This document shows, piece by piece, positions 34,429 to 43,290 of a stretch of DNA of 64,000 nt. The stretch lies in the NCBI RefSeq assembly GCF_900129755.1, contig NZ_FQWT01000005.1:124001-188000 (forward strand), written 5' to 3'. The notes beneath the pieces are model-generated. The model had not been told where the DNA came from. It did no database searches and saw nothing but the letters and a program-made list of their open reading frames with translations. The DNA is from Chryseobacterium oranimense (lineage in GTDB: Bacteria; Bacteroidota; Bacteroidia; Flavobacteriales; Weeksellaceae). The position numbers were made by a program, and so were the translations under genes. Numbering within the stretch: the first letter of the stretch is position 1; the number at the start of each line of letters is the position of its first letter.

Positions 34429-34998
34429 TTAACGGATATTACGGCGTATACGGCTCAATGATTGCTGAGTGACTCCAAGATAAGAAGCCACATATGAAAG
34501 CGGGATGCGGTTAATAAGGTTAGGGAACGCCTCAATGAACGATAGGTAACGTGTGGTAGCATCTTCTGAAACCAGCGGACTGCGCCGTTCCATAGCCAGC
34601 GTAAGGCATTTTTTAACCATTTTTGCCTTCATCATTTCCCAACCTACAATGGTATCAGATATTTCGTCCCAATCTTTTTTGTTAAAAGCAAGAACTTTGC
34701 AGTCGGTTACAGCCTGTACATATTCCGAGGCCACGATCTGTGATTCGAACCTCTCGTTATCAACTACAAAATTCCCTTCGTCCACAAAATAATTAGTAAT
34801 CTCTTCACTCTTGTTGTTATAATAACAAAACCGGAACACACCTTCCAACACAAATGCCACATAGCGGGGTACCTTCCCGGCTTCCGACAGGTAGTCATTT
34901 TTTTTGAATTCGAGCATTTCAACCTTGCTCAGCAAAAAATCGATCTGCTGTTTGTTCAGGTCACCAAATTGCAGGATAAAATTTATCAGCGCTTCCAT
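34429..34998 (-). CDS. Crp/Fnr-family regulator
   Basis: A 189-residue protein. The ATG at 34998 (MEALINFILQFGDLNKQQIDF) is preferred over a TTG at 35031. A cyclic-nucleotide-binding-like barrel (FKKNDYLSEAGKVPRYVAFVLEGVFR) is followed by a long helix and a C-terminal HTH ending YLGVTQQSLSRIRRNIR. It has no FNR cysteine cluster, and its recognition helix differs from that of the four 198-residue paralogues near 54-60 kb. It is probably the local regulator of the SDR gene directly downstream. Confidence 0.88.
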   Translation of the reverse strand: MEALINFILQFGDLNKQQIDFLLSKVEMLEFKKNDYLSEAGKVPRYVAFVLEGVFRFCYYNNKSEEITNYFVDEGNFVVDNERFESQIVASEYVQAVTDCKVLAFNKKDWDEISDTIVGWEMMKAKMVKKCLTLAMERRSPLVSEDATTRYLSFIEAFPNLINRIPLSYVASYLGVTQQSLSRIRRNIR

Positions 34999-35118
34999 AC
35001 GTAAATATAGTGTAAAGTGCAAAGCCCTCAATTACCAAATGTTAAAAACAGAAATCTTTCATTTTAATAACATCATGTATCAGTTTTTCTGACATATAAC
35101 CGCATATAACAAACAAAA

Positions 35119-35139
35119 AAACCCGGATTAACCGGGATT
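35119..35139 (-). terminator. Rho-independent terminator of the DUF2911 gene
   Basis: ATCCCGG-TTAAT-CCGGGT hairpin followed by seven T on the minus strand, about 20 bases after the stop. Confidence 0.92.
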
Positions 35140-35157
35140 TAATTTCTAAATTTAAAT

Positions 35158-35676
35158 TTATTTTATCTCCACAGGAACTGAGATTTTATCCCAATCCATT
35201 GTGAATCCGTTATTGTTTATTTTATACACTAAATTTTCCTGTCTGGTTGGTAAAGCTTTTGTTTTTACATCAACGCGTAAAGCATCTTTTGCTTCTTCGT
35301 ATTTAAAAGCACCCCATTGCTTTGGCTCCTTATTAAAAATAGCTGTCCAGGTTCCGGATTCCTTAGGGATCAGGAAAAAGCTGTATTTACCTGCAGGCAG
35401 CGGTTTACCCTGAACGGTAATGTCTTTATCCGTTTCAAAAGTAGTGGCTTCATTGGCCCCCGCACGCCAAACTTTATTATAAGCTTCTAAACCGCCCCAT
35501 ATGGTACGCCCTTTTACAGAAGGGCTGCTATAGGCTATTGTAATAGTGGCATCTTTAATTTTTCCTGTAGCAGTGGCCGGAGGACTGGCAGGTTTTTTAG
35601 TTTCCTGTGCAAAGGCATTCAGGGAGATCGTCATGGTTGCAACAAGGACGGCAGCAGATTTAATGATGGTTTTCAT
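35158..35676 (-). CDS. DUF2911 periplasmic protein
   Basis: A 172-residue protein with signal peptide [23 protein letters not shown]. The mature part has the DUF2911 pattern: [60 protein letters not shown] and a C-terminal [13 protein letters not shown]. Function is unknown; the fold is expected to be beta-rich. It stands alone between terminators. Confidence 0.9.
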   Translation of the reverse strand: MKTIIKSAAVLVATMTISLNAFAQETKKPASPPATATGKIKDATITIAYSSPSVKGRTIWGGLEAYNKVWRAGANEATTFETDKDITVQGKPLPAGKYSFFLIPKESGTWTAIFNKEPKQWGAFKYEEAKDALRVDVKTKALPTRQENLVYKINNNGFTMDWDKISVPVEIK

Positions 35677-35874
35677 ACTATTTTTGTTTGTTGTTGTTTG
35701 TTTACGAATTTACTGCTTTTGACTTATAAAACACTAAACCGGTTACCGAAAATATAATGAATGCCTCTACCCCCCCATCTGAATTGATGTCAGCCCTGTC
35801 CTTTTCTTTCTCGGAAGAACAAAATAGATTTATATAAAATCAAAAGGATTTAAAATTGCAACCCCTAATAAATT

Positions 35875-35903
35875 ATAAAGCCATTGCAAAGCAATGGCTT
35901 TAT
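35875..35903 (-). terminator. Rho-independent terminator of the DUF4142 gene
   Basis: ATAAAGCCATTGC-TTT-GCAATGGCTTTAT, a perfect 13-bp stem about 80 bases after the stop, followed by T/A-rich sequence. Confidence 0.75.
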
Positions 35904-35982
35904 ATGGTAAAAATGAAACAAAGGATGCATTATCCGCTGTTTGCATTTTTTTCATAAAAAATTACTGTTATACTCTACCCTG

Positions 35983-36594
35983 CTATTTTATGGCAGCTTT
36001 TGCTTTTTCAGATTCCATTAAATGATGTTGTAAAGTTGGTAGCGTACCGCTTGCAAAGGATTTCAATGACGTTTCTTTACCTTCGGCAGCTTCTTTTTTG
36101 AACTCTTCAATATCTTTTTTATGATCACTCACCATAAGGTCAGTGTAGCTACGATCAAATTCTGCTTCTTTTTTAGCTTTCAGATCGTCGTATTCTTTCT
36201 GTTTTTCAGCGTCTAAACCGGTAGGTAAAGTATAGCCTATGGCAGATGCCCATTTTTTAAGCTCATCGTTGGCTTTGCTATGATCTTTAACCATCATTTC
36301 GCCTAGTGCTTTTACTTTGGCATTGGAAGCATTGGTTGCAGCAAGCTGTCCCATCATTACTTCCATCAATCCGCCACGAGCGGCGGCGTCTGCAAATTTT
36401 TTATCCTGATCGCTTAAAGAATTTGCTGCATTTGCAGTATTGGACATTGTAGCAGAATCACTGGTTTTCCTGGCAGAATCAACCGGGGTTGCCATTTCAG
36501 TACTATCAGTATTCCGATCAACAGCCGTCGTTTCATTTTTTTTGCATGCCACAATAGCAGCAATTGCTAAAAGGGCTAAAATTGAATTTTTCAT
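35983..36594 (-). CDS. DUF4142 lipoprotein (ferritin-like helical bundle)
   Basis: A 203-residue protein whose leader ends in a lipobox (AIVAC). After a Ser/Thr/Asp-rich linker comes DUF4142: LSDQDKKFADAAARGGLMEVMMGQLAA, VKALGEMMVKDHSKANDELKKWA and DRSYTDLMVSDHKKDIEEF, with the paired His that give the family its ferritin-like look. Such proteins are common in stress and soil-survival loci of Bacteroidota. The role is unknown. Confidence 0.9.
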   Translation of the reverse strand: MKNSILALLAIAAIVACKKNETTAVDRNTDSTEMATPVDSARKTSDSATMSNTANAANSLSDQDKKFADAAARGGLMEVMMGQLAATNASNAKVKALGEMMVKDHSKANDELKKWASAIGYTLPTGLDAEKQKEYDDLKAKKEAEFDRSYTDLMVSDHKKDIEEFKKEAAEGKETSLKSFASGTLPTLQHHLMESEKAKAAIK

Positions 36595-36719
36595 AAATAT
36601 AATTTAAATGGTTAATGTAAAATTGCATATATTTTTATCCCCCGCTGTGATTACAACAATTTATTTGCCAAAATTGTAACAGATGTACTTTTGTCTACCC
36701 TCTTACCCCTTAACTCAGC

Positions 36720-37265
36720 TTAATCACTGAATTTTGTATCAGCTGTCTTCTTTTCTCTTTTTCTCTGAAGAATAAGGTGTGCGGCATCCAGCATTTTCAC
36801 CGTGTGAATGTAAGGCATCACGATATTTCTTTCTGGCAGATTTTCATAGGTGCCCATTGAAAAATAGACGATTCCGGACATAAAATAATCAAACTCTTTG
36901 AGGGTGTATTCCCTGAAGGCTTTTCTGAAAACCAGCAGAGGATTCCGGTATTCCTTCTCCGAAAGCAGGCCAAGAACCCACGGGGAAATCTTCTCCGGCC
37001 GGGTATCAACCGTCCATTTTCTGTCCTTCAGCATCATGAGATATCCCGCCCGGATCAGCGACCTCATCGATTGATGAAACTGGAAGATAACCGCCTGATC
37101 TTCATGAATCCAGCTATTTCTCTTTACCGCATAATTCATCATGTTGCTGAGCCTTTCTTTGGAAACATCCAGCTCATTGAACTGAAAGAAAGTCTCTATC
37201 AGCTGCAACCCGGAGCACTTACCTGCCAAAAGCCGGGTATCGAAATCTGTTTTTATCTTTTTCAT
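36720..37265 (-). CDS. Hypothetical protein
   Basis: A 181-residue protein. The ATG at 37265 is preferred over the start at 37304. It is mostly helical, charged, and has no signal peptide. Visible parts are QLIETFFQFNELDVSKERLSNMMNYAVKR, VIFQFHQSMRSLIRAGYLMML and EFDYFMSGIVYFSMGTYENLPERNIVMPYIHTVKMLDAAHLILQRKREKK. I do not recognise the family. It is single, between the DUF4142 gene and the repeat/RNA region. Confidence 0.7.
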   Translation of the reverse strand: MKKIKTDFDTRLLAGKCSGLQLIETFFQFNELDVSKERLSNMMNYAVKRNSWIHEDQAVIFQFHQSMRSLIRAGYLMMLKDRKWTVDTRPEKISPWVLGLLSEKEYRNPLLVFRKAFREYTLKEFDYFMSGIVYFSMGTYENLPERNIVMPYIHTVKMLDAAHLILQRKREKKTADTKFSD

Positions 37266-37304
37266 GCGTTTGTATCTTTTATTGTTGAAATTTTGCTTAA
37301 ACAT

Positions 37305-37438
37305 TAAGATTTTTTAAGCGATTAAGACACATTAAGATCATAGCTGAAGCTATTTATTCAGCGAACTGCTTAATCCATCTTTGATGGATCTTAACTTTCC
37401 TTAAAACCTTCATTTTTCTTAATGGTTTATATTTCTCC
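37305..37438. repeat. Repeat-like intergenic sequence rich in 'ttaag' words
   Basis: Short palindromic words recur: ATAGCTGAAGCTAT, ATCCATCTTTGATGGAT, and runs built on TTAAGA/CTTAA. The style resembles intergenic repeats such as the one at 63005-63160. No coding frame is seen. Confidence 0.35.
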
Positions 37439-37439
37439 T

Positions 37440-37820
37440 TTATTCACAATAAAGTTTTCAGCATATGAGATATGCTGAGTTTTAATAGAAATAAATCTGT
37501 GTTCCCGTGGAAGCCCTGAAGCCGCAATGGATTGTACACTCCATTGTATCGTACATGATACTTTATGTGGTGAAGCGGCTTAGACAAATGATTGTAGAAA
37601 GGCAGAACAACATGAAATAAAAACGGCATGAGACTCTACAATATCCGTCATTGAGGCACTGGTATACCTTGCACACAGATAAGAGAGCCCACGCCTAGGT
37701 CGTGAGCTTCCTGCTTATCATCTTGTGTGTCTAAAAATTACCAGTTTTCAATGACAAGATTCTAAGCAATAGCTTCTATTATTCTTTGAAGTATCGCAAA
37801 GCTACTTTATTTGTAGCTTA
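37440..37820 (-). ncRNA. Candidate structured non-coding RNA divergent from an HTH gene
   Basis: No credible ORF is present, but stems are dense: AAGCCGC (37519-37525) with GCGGCTT (37575-37581) enclosing two hairpins (AATGGA/TCCATT; GTATC/GATAC); ATTGTAGA (37591) with TCTACAAT (37635-37642); GATAAG/CTTATC with inner AGCCCACG/CGTGAGCT and loop CCTAGGT (37678-37719); CAGCATA/TATGCTG (37459-37477); and AAGCTAC/GTAGCTT at 37799-37819. A -7 element TACATTTG on the minus strand (37826-37833) would start transcription just before the last hairpin. Strand choice rests mainly on that promoter. I cannot match it to a named RNA family. Confidence 0.5.
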
Positions 37821-37825
37821 TTGTA

Positions 37826-37833
37826 CAAATGTA
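37826..37833 (-). promoter_or_regulatory. Flavobacterial -7 element before the structured RNA
   Basis: The minus strand reads TACATTTG, matching TAnnTTTG, with predicted start near 37820, exactly at the first hairpin of the structured region. Confidence 0.5.
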
Positions 37834-37899
37834 ATAATAATTTCATTATTGCGCACAGAAAACCGCATTATTTTTTCCTCTTTCTCGTAATTTGTTTTA

Positions 37900-38148
37900 A
37901 TGAACGAAGAAAACGAAGTAACTATTGCCATCTGCAAATACATTTACACAAACTGGGTTTCGAAAGCAAAATCGCAGAGAGACTTTGCATCTAAATGCGA
38001 AATAGAAGAAAGTACAGTTAGGAAAATTAAAAATATTGCCTTAGGAACTGCAAAGACGGAGTACAATATGTCTATAAAAACACTGGCGAAAATTTGTCGA
38101 AAGAAAGAAATCACTTTAGAAGAATTTTTTGGAAAAATAAAAAAATAA
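37900..38148 (+). CDS. Small helix-turn-helix protein (Xre-like)
   Basis: An 82-residue DNA-binding protein made of little more than one Cro/CI-type HTH: AKSQRDFASKCEIEESTVRKIKNIALG (about 22-48), then a Lys-rich tail with CRKKEITLEEFFGKIKK. It is divergent from the structured RNA region, with about 80 bases between the ATG and that region's predicted start, so it may control it. It ends before a terminator-like hairpin (AAATCC/GGGATTT) near 38146-38172. Such small regulators are frequent on mobile elements. Confidence 0.8.
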   Translation: MNEENEVTIAICKYIYTNWVSKAKSQRDFASKCEIEESTVRKIKNIALGTAKTEYNMSIKTLAKICRKKEITLEEFFGKIKK

Positions 38149-38495
38149 ATCCTGACGAGAGTTGGGATTTTTTATGCCGAAATTTTTGAAACCTTTAAGA
38201 ATGGAATTGTAAAGTTGGGAAAATGAATTTTACCCTAAAATCAATAAGAAAATCTCAAGGCTGTTTTGATTTAGAGTTTTTTAAAGGCAATGAGGGGAAA
38301 GTCCAAAAAAAATAAAAGACGAAAGCAGTAGTTGTGACAGCAAATTGCAACATGATAAAAAGTTAAAAAACTTACTAAACAGAATTGTTTTAAAAGGAAA
38401 ATAAAGGCTCAGATTATAAAATCCAAATCTAACTTTTTAACTTACACACTTCGTGGGCTAGTGTTCTTTATTAAACTAAATATTACCACTCGCTC
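38149..38495. other. Gene-free A/T-rich region
   Basis: After the terminator hairpin of the HTH gene nothing is recognised up to the restriction endonuclease gene. Short frames such as 'ETFKNGIVKLGK' at 38185-38226 may be decayed coding sequence, but cannot be assigned. Confidence 0.4.
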
Positions 38496-39563
38496 TTAAA
38501 ATTCAAACAATTTCCTGTCATCATTACTTAAGAAAATCAAATGCTCCGGCTCAGACATAAACCACGCAAAGCTTCCCCAGGCCAAATCAGGAATCGTTTT
38601 CCGGAATGGCTGTACCTGTCGTTCCCTATAAGCGGTAACAAATACTATATGTTTACGATCAAATCCTGCTTTATCACTTATTTCATATAAAGCAGATTTT
38701 CTTCTTTCAGAAATAGGACCGTCTGTTGCCACAACCTCAATAAAAATTAAAAGAGGCTCAGGAGTTCCAAGATCAGCTAAAATAACATCCGGCAGGTTTT
38801 TATCCGCTTCAATATCTAAACCAATAGCTTTGGCTACCACATCATCGACAAAAGTAACTTTTGCATCGCTGGTACTTAACCACAATACAGCTGGCCTTTT
38901 AAGAAACTTATGAGCAAACACTTCCACCACAGCCTTTGAAATTATTGAACTAAGACCTGCACTGAGATTACGTGCTTCCCCGTTCGGAAAGGTTACCAAA
39001 ACACGTTCAGAATTTTCATCAGCAGTTCTTGATGCAAGGGAAATTCTTGTTCTTGCAGCCGCAGATAAGTTTTTATCCTGCCAGTCTTTAATTGCTTTAT
39101 CAAGCTCCTCATCCAACAAATCAGGATCAAATAATTTAGCAAAGTCTTTCTGTAATGCATATCTTGGACGGCTTGACGTAGTTGGGAGACCAACTTTTGA
39201 TATAACAGCTCCCACCTGTATAAGCCCCTCTCTTAAAGTTTCATCTCTGATGGGTTCTCTAGTGTTATCAGCATACCATCTCTTACCTTCAGGCTGAAAA
39301 CCTTTAGACATTGCTTTTTTTCCATAATCCTTACGACTTTCGTCATCAGCCAAGGTTGACTGTTCAGTTGTCATTCTATAGACATGAACTGGTCCAATAA
39401 AAGTTTCTTCCCCTTCAACAGCACCAATATAAAGCATAGTAAAGATGGTACTAGCAGCCATCTCTCTAATAATATAATTTCTATTTGTAGTACCTTCAGG
39501 GAATATTATTGGAAGGCGTTCGTGGATTAACTCTCTTGTTACATAGGGAGGCAATTTACTCAT
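38496..39563 (-). CDS. Type II restriction endonuclease, BsuBI/PstI family
   Basis: A 355-residue endonuclease. The C-terminal half carries the family features: LPDVILADLGTPEPLLIFIEVVATDGPISERRKSALYEI (the PD-(D/E)xK-like core, with D-x-n-E-V), KAGFDRKHIVFVTAYRERQVQPFRKTIPDLAWGSFAWF. BsuBI and PstI cut CTGCAG; the specificity here is inferred, not shown. Its start overlaps the methyltransferase stop by 4 bases, giving a coupled R-M pair in which the methylase is translated first. Confidence 0.87.
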   Translation of the reverse strand: MSKLPPYVTRELIHERLPIIFPEGTTNRNYIIREMAASTIFTMLYIGAVEGEETFIGPVHVYRMTTEQSTLADDESRKDYGKKAMSKGFQPEGKRWYADNTREPIRDETLREGLIQVGAVISKVGLPTTSSRPRYALQKDFAKLFDPDLLDEELDKAIKDWQDKNLSAAARTRISLASRTADENSERVLVTFPNGEARNLSAGLSSIISKAVVEVFAHKFLKRPAVLWLSTSDAKVTFVDDVVAKAIGLDIEADKNLPDVILADLGTPEPLLIFIEVVATDGPISERRKSALYEISDKAGFDRKHIVFVTAYRERQVQPFRKTIPDLAWGSFAWFMSEPEHLIFLSNDDRKLFEF

Positions 39564-41422
39564 GGATTAGTTTTCGTATAAATTTTTGTACACTCCTTCT
39601 CAATAAGATCAGGACTTGCATTTTCGTTAATTAATGTTTGTAAACGTTTTAATTTTGATGGCTTGGGTAATGGCAGTGATTCAAGTTCATAAGCTGATAC
39701 TGCAACACTTCCGCTAATAGTCCTGAATGCATCATTAACTATTTTGCTATTAAGAAAAGTTGAAAGCAGTTCAAGACTTACTTTTGAATTAGTGCTCGTA
39801 GGAATAATCATATTCAAATGATTTTCAATAACAGCCGATGTATATTCTTTAAACAATTCGTCAGGAAGTACGGTTGTGATCAGCCTTTTTTTCTGCTCCT
39901 TCGAAGTGGTTCGCTGTAATAAGACACAAGGTTTCGTGGTCAATAAAAAATCATTAGCTTCTTTAAATTGGAACCATTTTTTATGATTTTTCTTATCTGC
40001 CTTTAATTGAAAAGTACCATCTTTTGAAACAGCTTCAGCCCAGATTATTGGATAAGAATTTCTAGTTCGTTTATCAGAAAGCTGTTCCTTATGTCTATTC
40101 CAAACCAACTGCCCAGTACTGATCCTATAGCCATAAGTAATAAGATTATCTTTCATATTCGACATTGATGCTACAATTTTAGCATGCTTAATATCTCGTG
40201 GTAATATCCATGGTGAGCTTGTGTCGTCTGCCAATCTATATTTGCCAGCTGAAGAAATTTTTAATTTGCCGTTGGTTAATGTATGAATTTCGTTAATTTC
40301 TATTTCATTGTTTTCTGATGATAGCTTATTCTTCTTTTTATAGACTGCCAATAGAGTTTCCTGAAGAACATCTTCAAATACGCCTTTCCTACCGGCAACA
40401 AAGTCAATCGTTAAAGGATTTGTTTCTTTTCGGATGAACATTCTCAATTTTTTAAAATATTCACCAGAAAGAAAGCTAGTAGGTGTTAGATAGCCAATAA
40501 TCCCATCAGATTTAACAAGCTTGATAGCCAAATGAGTAAACAATCCATATAGATTCGCATGCCCAAATAAGCTTTCTTCGTATTCTTCTCTGATTTCTTT
40601 AGTTAATGTCAATTTACCATAAGGAGGATTTCCGATGATAACATCAAATTCTCTATGATTCTTTTTATCTGAAAAATATGCGATTGTATCACATATTGTT
40701 ACCATAGATTTAATACGACGCCCAGCTAAGCTCATAACATCCTTAACTGCGACTTGTAAAAACACTTCTGTTAGCCATGCAGAAAATGGATCAATTTCAT
40801 ACCCCTTCAGATTGTGTTCCAGATGTTGTAATTGTTCTTCAGGTGACAGAAAATGAATTGATGAAATTATTCGATGAGCTATTGGCGCTAAAAAAGCACC
40901 TCCTCCACAGGCAGGGTCTGCTACAGAAACAGTAGACCAATCAACTCCAGCATTTTCTACAGAGTTTAGTAATCGATCTGTAAGCGCTGGCGGAGTATAA
41001 AATACACCATTATCTGATCTGAGTTTCTCTGGAAGAATGCTGGTATATAAATTTCCTAATTCATATGATGCTGTTATCACATCTAACTCAGCAGCAGCTT
41101 TTCCAATAACGCTCGCAACAGCTATGATACTTTCATCTAATTCTATATAAGATAGCTCAATATTATAAGGTTGTAAAGGAAAAGACACAAAAGAAAAAAT
41201 CTGAGAAGAATTCCAATAAGAACTAATCACACAATGCATAAAATACTGTACTGTATGTAATCTTATTTCATCATTGAATTGTTTTGCCCAAGCTTTTGCC
41301 ATTATGCGACCACTAAGCAAAGTTTTAGAAGGATCCGTATCTTTGCTATTTAAAACGGCTAAAATCTCTTTTGTTATAGTTGATTTTGCCATCGATCGTT
41401 TATGACTTATTGTCGTACTCAT
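39560..41422 (-). CDS. N6-adenine DNA methyltransferase of the BsuBI/PstI type
   Basis: A 620-residue protein. The ATG at 41422 is preferred over a TTG at 41434; an internal ATG at 41392 is also possible. The SAM motif is VADPACGGGAFLAPIAHR, and the catalytic motif IV NPPYGKL marks an N6-adenine (or N4-cytosine) enzyme. After these comes a long target-recognition region with TPTSFLSGEYFKKLR and LLQRTTSKEQKKRLITTVLP. It protects host DNA from the endonuclease encoded directly downstream. No controller (C) protein gene is seen next to it. Confidence 0.9.
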   Translation of the reverse strand: MSTTISHKRSMAKSTITKEILAVLNSKDTDPSKTLLSGRIMAKAWAKQFNDEIRLHTVQYFMHCVISSYWNSSQIFSFVSFPLQPYNIELSYIELDESIIAVASVIGKAAAELDVITASYELGNLYTSILPEKLRSDNGVFYTPPALTDRLLNSVENAGVDWSTVSVADPACGGGAFLAPIAHRIISSIHFLSPEEQLQHLEHNLKGYEIDPFSAWLTEVFLQVAVKDVMSLAGRRIKSMVTICDTIAYFSDKKNHREFDVIIGNPPYGKLTLTKEIREEYEESLFGHANLYGLFTHLAIKLVKSDGIIGYLTPTSFLSGEYFKKLRMFIRKETNPLTIDFVAGRKGVFEDVLQETLLAVYKKKNKLSSENNEIEINEIHTLTNGKLKISSAGKYRLADDTSSPWILPRDIKHAKIVASMSNMKDNLITYGYRISTGQLVWNRHKEQLSDKRTRNSYPIIWAEAVSKDGTFQLKADKKNHKKWFQFKEANDFLLTTKPCVLLQRTTSKEQKKRLITTVLPDELFKEYTSAVIENHLNMIIPTSTNSKVSLELLSTFLNSKIVNDAFRTISGSVAVSAYELESLPLPKPSKLKRLQTLINENASPDLIEKECTKIYTKTNP

Positions 41423-41627
41423 AATATATCCCAAATATAATTAAACTATAATTTTTACGCAAAATCTTCGTCACAATTGTTTTTAACAAAGCTATTTCTT
41501 ATATGCGACAAATCTTGTCGTATTAAATTTTAATGTAATTAATTTTTTGATTTCAATATTGAAATAAAAAGATTTCCCTTAAAGAAGACTCCCAACTTCG
41601 GAGCAATTTTAAAGGAAAATAAACCAC

Positions 41628-42299
41628 CTATCTCTTCCAAATTACATTCCCCGTAAGACTAATATAATTAAACATACAAAACGTCGCTGCCGCTCCAAAC
41701 GTATGCCATAAAAAGTGGGTTCCGAAACTGAACCATCCCCATTGATCAGCGATACGGAAGATCAGTGCAAAAACAAACGACAATAAAGCAAAGCCTACCC
41801 ATTGGCCGGCTTTCCATTTTGTATAGATTAAATACCTTAGTACCGAGAAAAGGACAAACGAGGCCATGATTGCATAATTGACGTTAATAAAGAGAGAAAT
41901 GTTATCTGCCAGAATCCAGTTCCTCAAAGCGAACATAAGAACCAGATATCCCAGCACCATTGCAACCGCATAGTACCATCTGGTACTTTGGGCTACAAAA
42001 TAAAATCCGGCAGACAGGCAGAGTAACATAATGGGCAGCCAATCCATCATGATAAACACCGGCCATTGTCTGAATGCATGGTAAACAGTTCCCCCTATGG
42101 CCCCGATATATAATAAAATCAGGCAGTAAGTTAAAAAGGGATATTCTTTAAAATTCCCCTTCAATTTGATAGTCCAGAAAATGGCTATAGCTAAAAAAAA
42201 TGTGGCAGTAACAGCATTTAACGGCTCAGGGAACAACTGAGCCATATCTGTTTCTTTGTATAACATGCCTCCGTCCGGAGGTATTGGGGGTATCGGCAT
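41628..42299 (-). CDS. CREST/ceramidase-like seven-helix membrane protein
   Basis: A 223-residue membrane protein with about seven helices. Conserved polar residues fit the CREST superfamily (alkaline ceramidase, PAQR, Per1): His in GGTVYHAFRQWP, Asp in IMMDWLPIML, and HFLWHTFGAA (H-x3-H) in the last helix. Such enzymes are thought to be zinc amide hydrolases. Flavobacteria make sphingolipids, so a ceramide-like substrate is conceivable, but this is inference. Confidence 0.72.
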   Translation of the reverse strand: MPIPPIPPDGGMLYKETDMAQLFPEPLNAVTATFFLAIAIFWTIKLKGNFKEYPFLTYCLILLYIGAIGGTVYHAFRQWPVFIMMDWLPIMLLCLSAGFYFVAQSTRWYYAVAMVLGYLVLMFALRNWILADNISLFINVNYAIMASFVLFSVLRYLIYTKWKAGQWVGFALLSFVFALIFRIADQWGWFSFGTHFLWHTFGAAATFCMFNYISLTGNVIWKR

Positions 42300-42363
42300 T
42301 GTCTTTTTTATGTTATATACTGATTACTTCTTATTAATATAATTTTTCCTCAACTTACCAGGA

Positions 42364-43038
42364 TCATTTGCAATACAAAAGGTCGCCGGAATTCATCTTC
42401 CCTATCACCTGATTGGCATACTCATTTTTAATAAGATAAAGGAAAGCTCTTACATGAGATTCCTTTTCTCCGCTATTACTATTCTTATTTGCCTGCCGGG
42501 CTTCAATTTTCAAGGTATTGCTGCCATCGTCGCCTACTATACAATATTTAATGATCCGGTCTCCTAAATGCCAGGTATAGATATCATACGGCTTAATAAA
42601 GGTTTCTTTGCTCACTTTGGACTTTCCATATTTTCCATCCAACAGCTCTACAAACTTTTTAGTTTCCTCTAAAGAAATCTTCCCCGCAACCGCATTAAAA
42701 ACCATCATCCTGCCATCTACAGTGGTGGCGAAATTGATGGCATTAAAATCAAAATCGTCAAATCTCGCCAGAACATCTTCATAAGAAAAAATTTCCTGCC
42801 TGTATTCAATCCGTATGGGTTTTTCACTTCCTATAAACTCTCCGTCAGCAATAGTATCAACACCTATAACCTCAGACTTTATCTGATAATAGTTGGCATA
42901 CGTTTTGTATTTATCTTTATCTGAAAAATAGGCTGACGTTTTATTATTAAAGTTGAAATCCTGCAATTCTATGGCCTTTTCCTTTTCACAGCTTGTCAGA
43001 AAAAGCAAACAGATTAAAATAAGGATGATTTTTTCCAT
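42364..43038 (-). CDS. Hypothetical lipoprotein
   Basis: A 224-residue protein with leader MEKIILILICLLFLTSC, a lipobox ending in Cys. The body is charged and mixed alpha/beta (IRIEYRQEIFSYEDVLARFDDFDFNAINFATTVDGRMMVFNAVAGKISLEETKKFVELLDGKYG). No family is recognised. It lies 65 bases upstream of the CREST gene on the same strand. Confidence 0.75.
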   Translation of the reverse strand: MEKIILILICLLFLTSCEKEKAIELQDFNFNNKTSAYFSDKDKYKTYANYYQIKSEVIGVDTIADGEFIGSEKPIRIEYRQEIFSYEDVLARFDDFDFNAINFATTVDGRMMVFNAVAGKISLEETKKFVELLDGKYGKSKVSKETFIKPYDIYTWHLGDRIIKYCIVGDDGSNTLKIEARQANKNSNSGEKESHVRAFLYLIKNEYANQVIGKMNSGDLLYCK

Positions 43039-43290
43039 GATTAATATTGGCTAAAGTGTATTGCTATATTGAAATGAAGTCCCCTCTAATATATAAATTT
43101 ATATTGGTGTTCTATTTCTTATTATAAAAATAGGAAATAGTATTGTTAATAATAATGCTCTGCCGCAGTATTACCGTTTTAAAATTTATTAAGAAGCTGG
43201 TATATAAACATCTGACAAAATAACCTCTACGCATCTACAGAAATATTGTTCAGTAAATGATAAATCCTGGGAGTAAACGTTATTGTCAAT

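Noticed and set aside
37444-37629. 61-codon minus-strand frame in the structured region
   Set aside because: It spans several strong stems and ends within them; composition is not protein-like. The region is better read as RNA.
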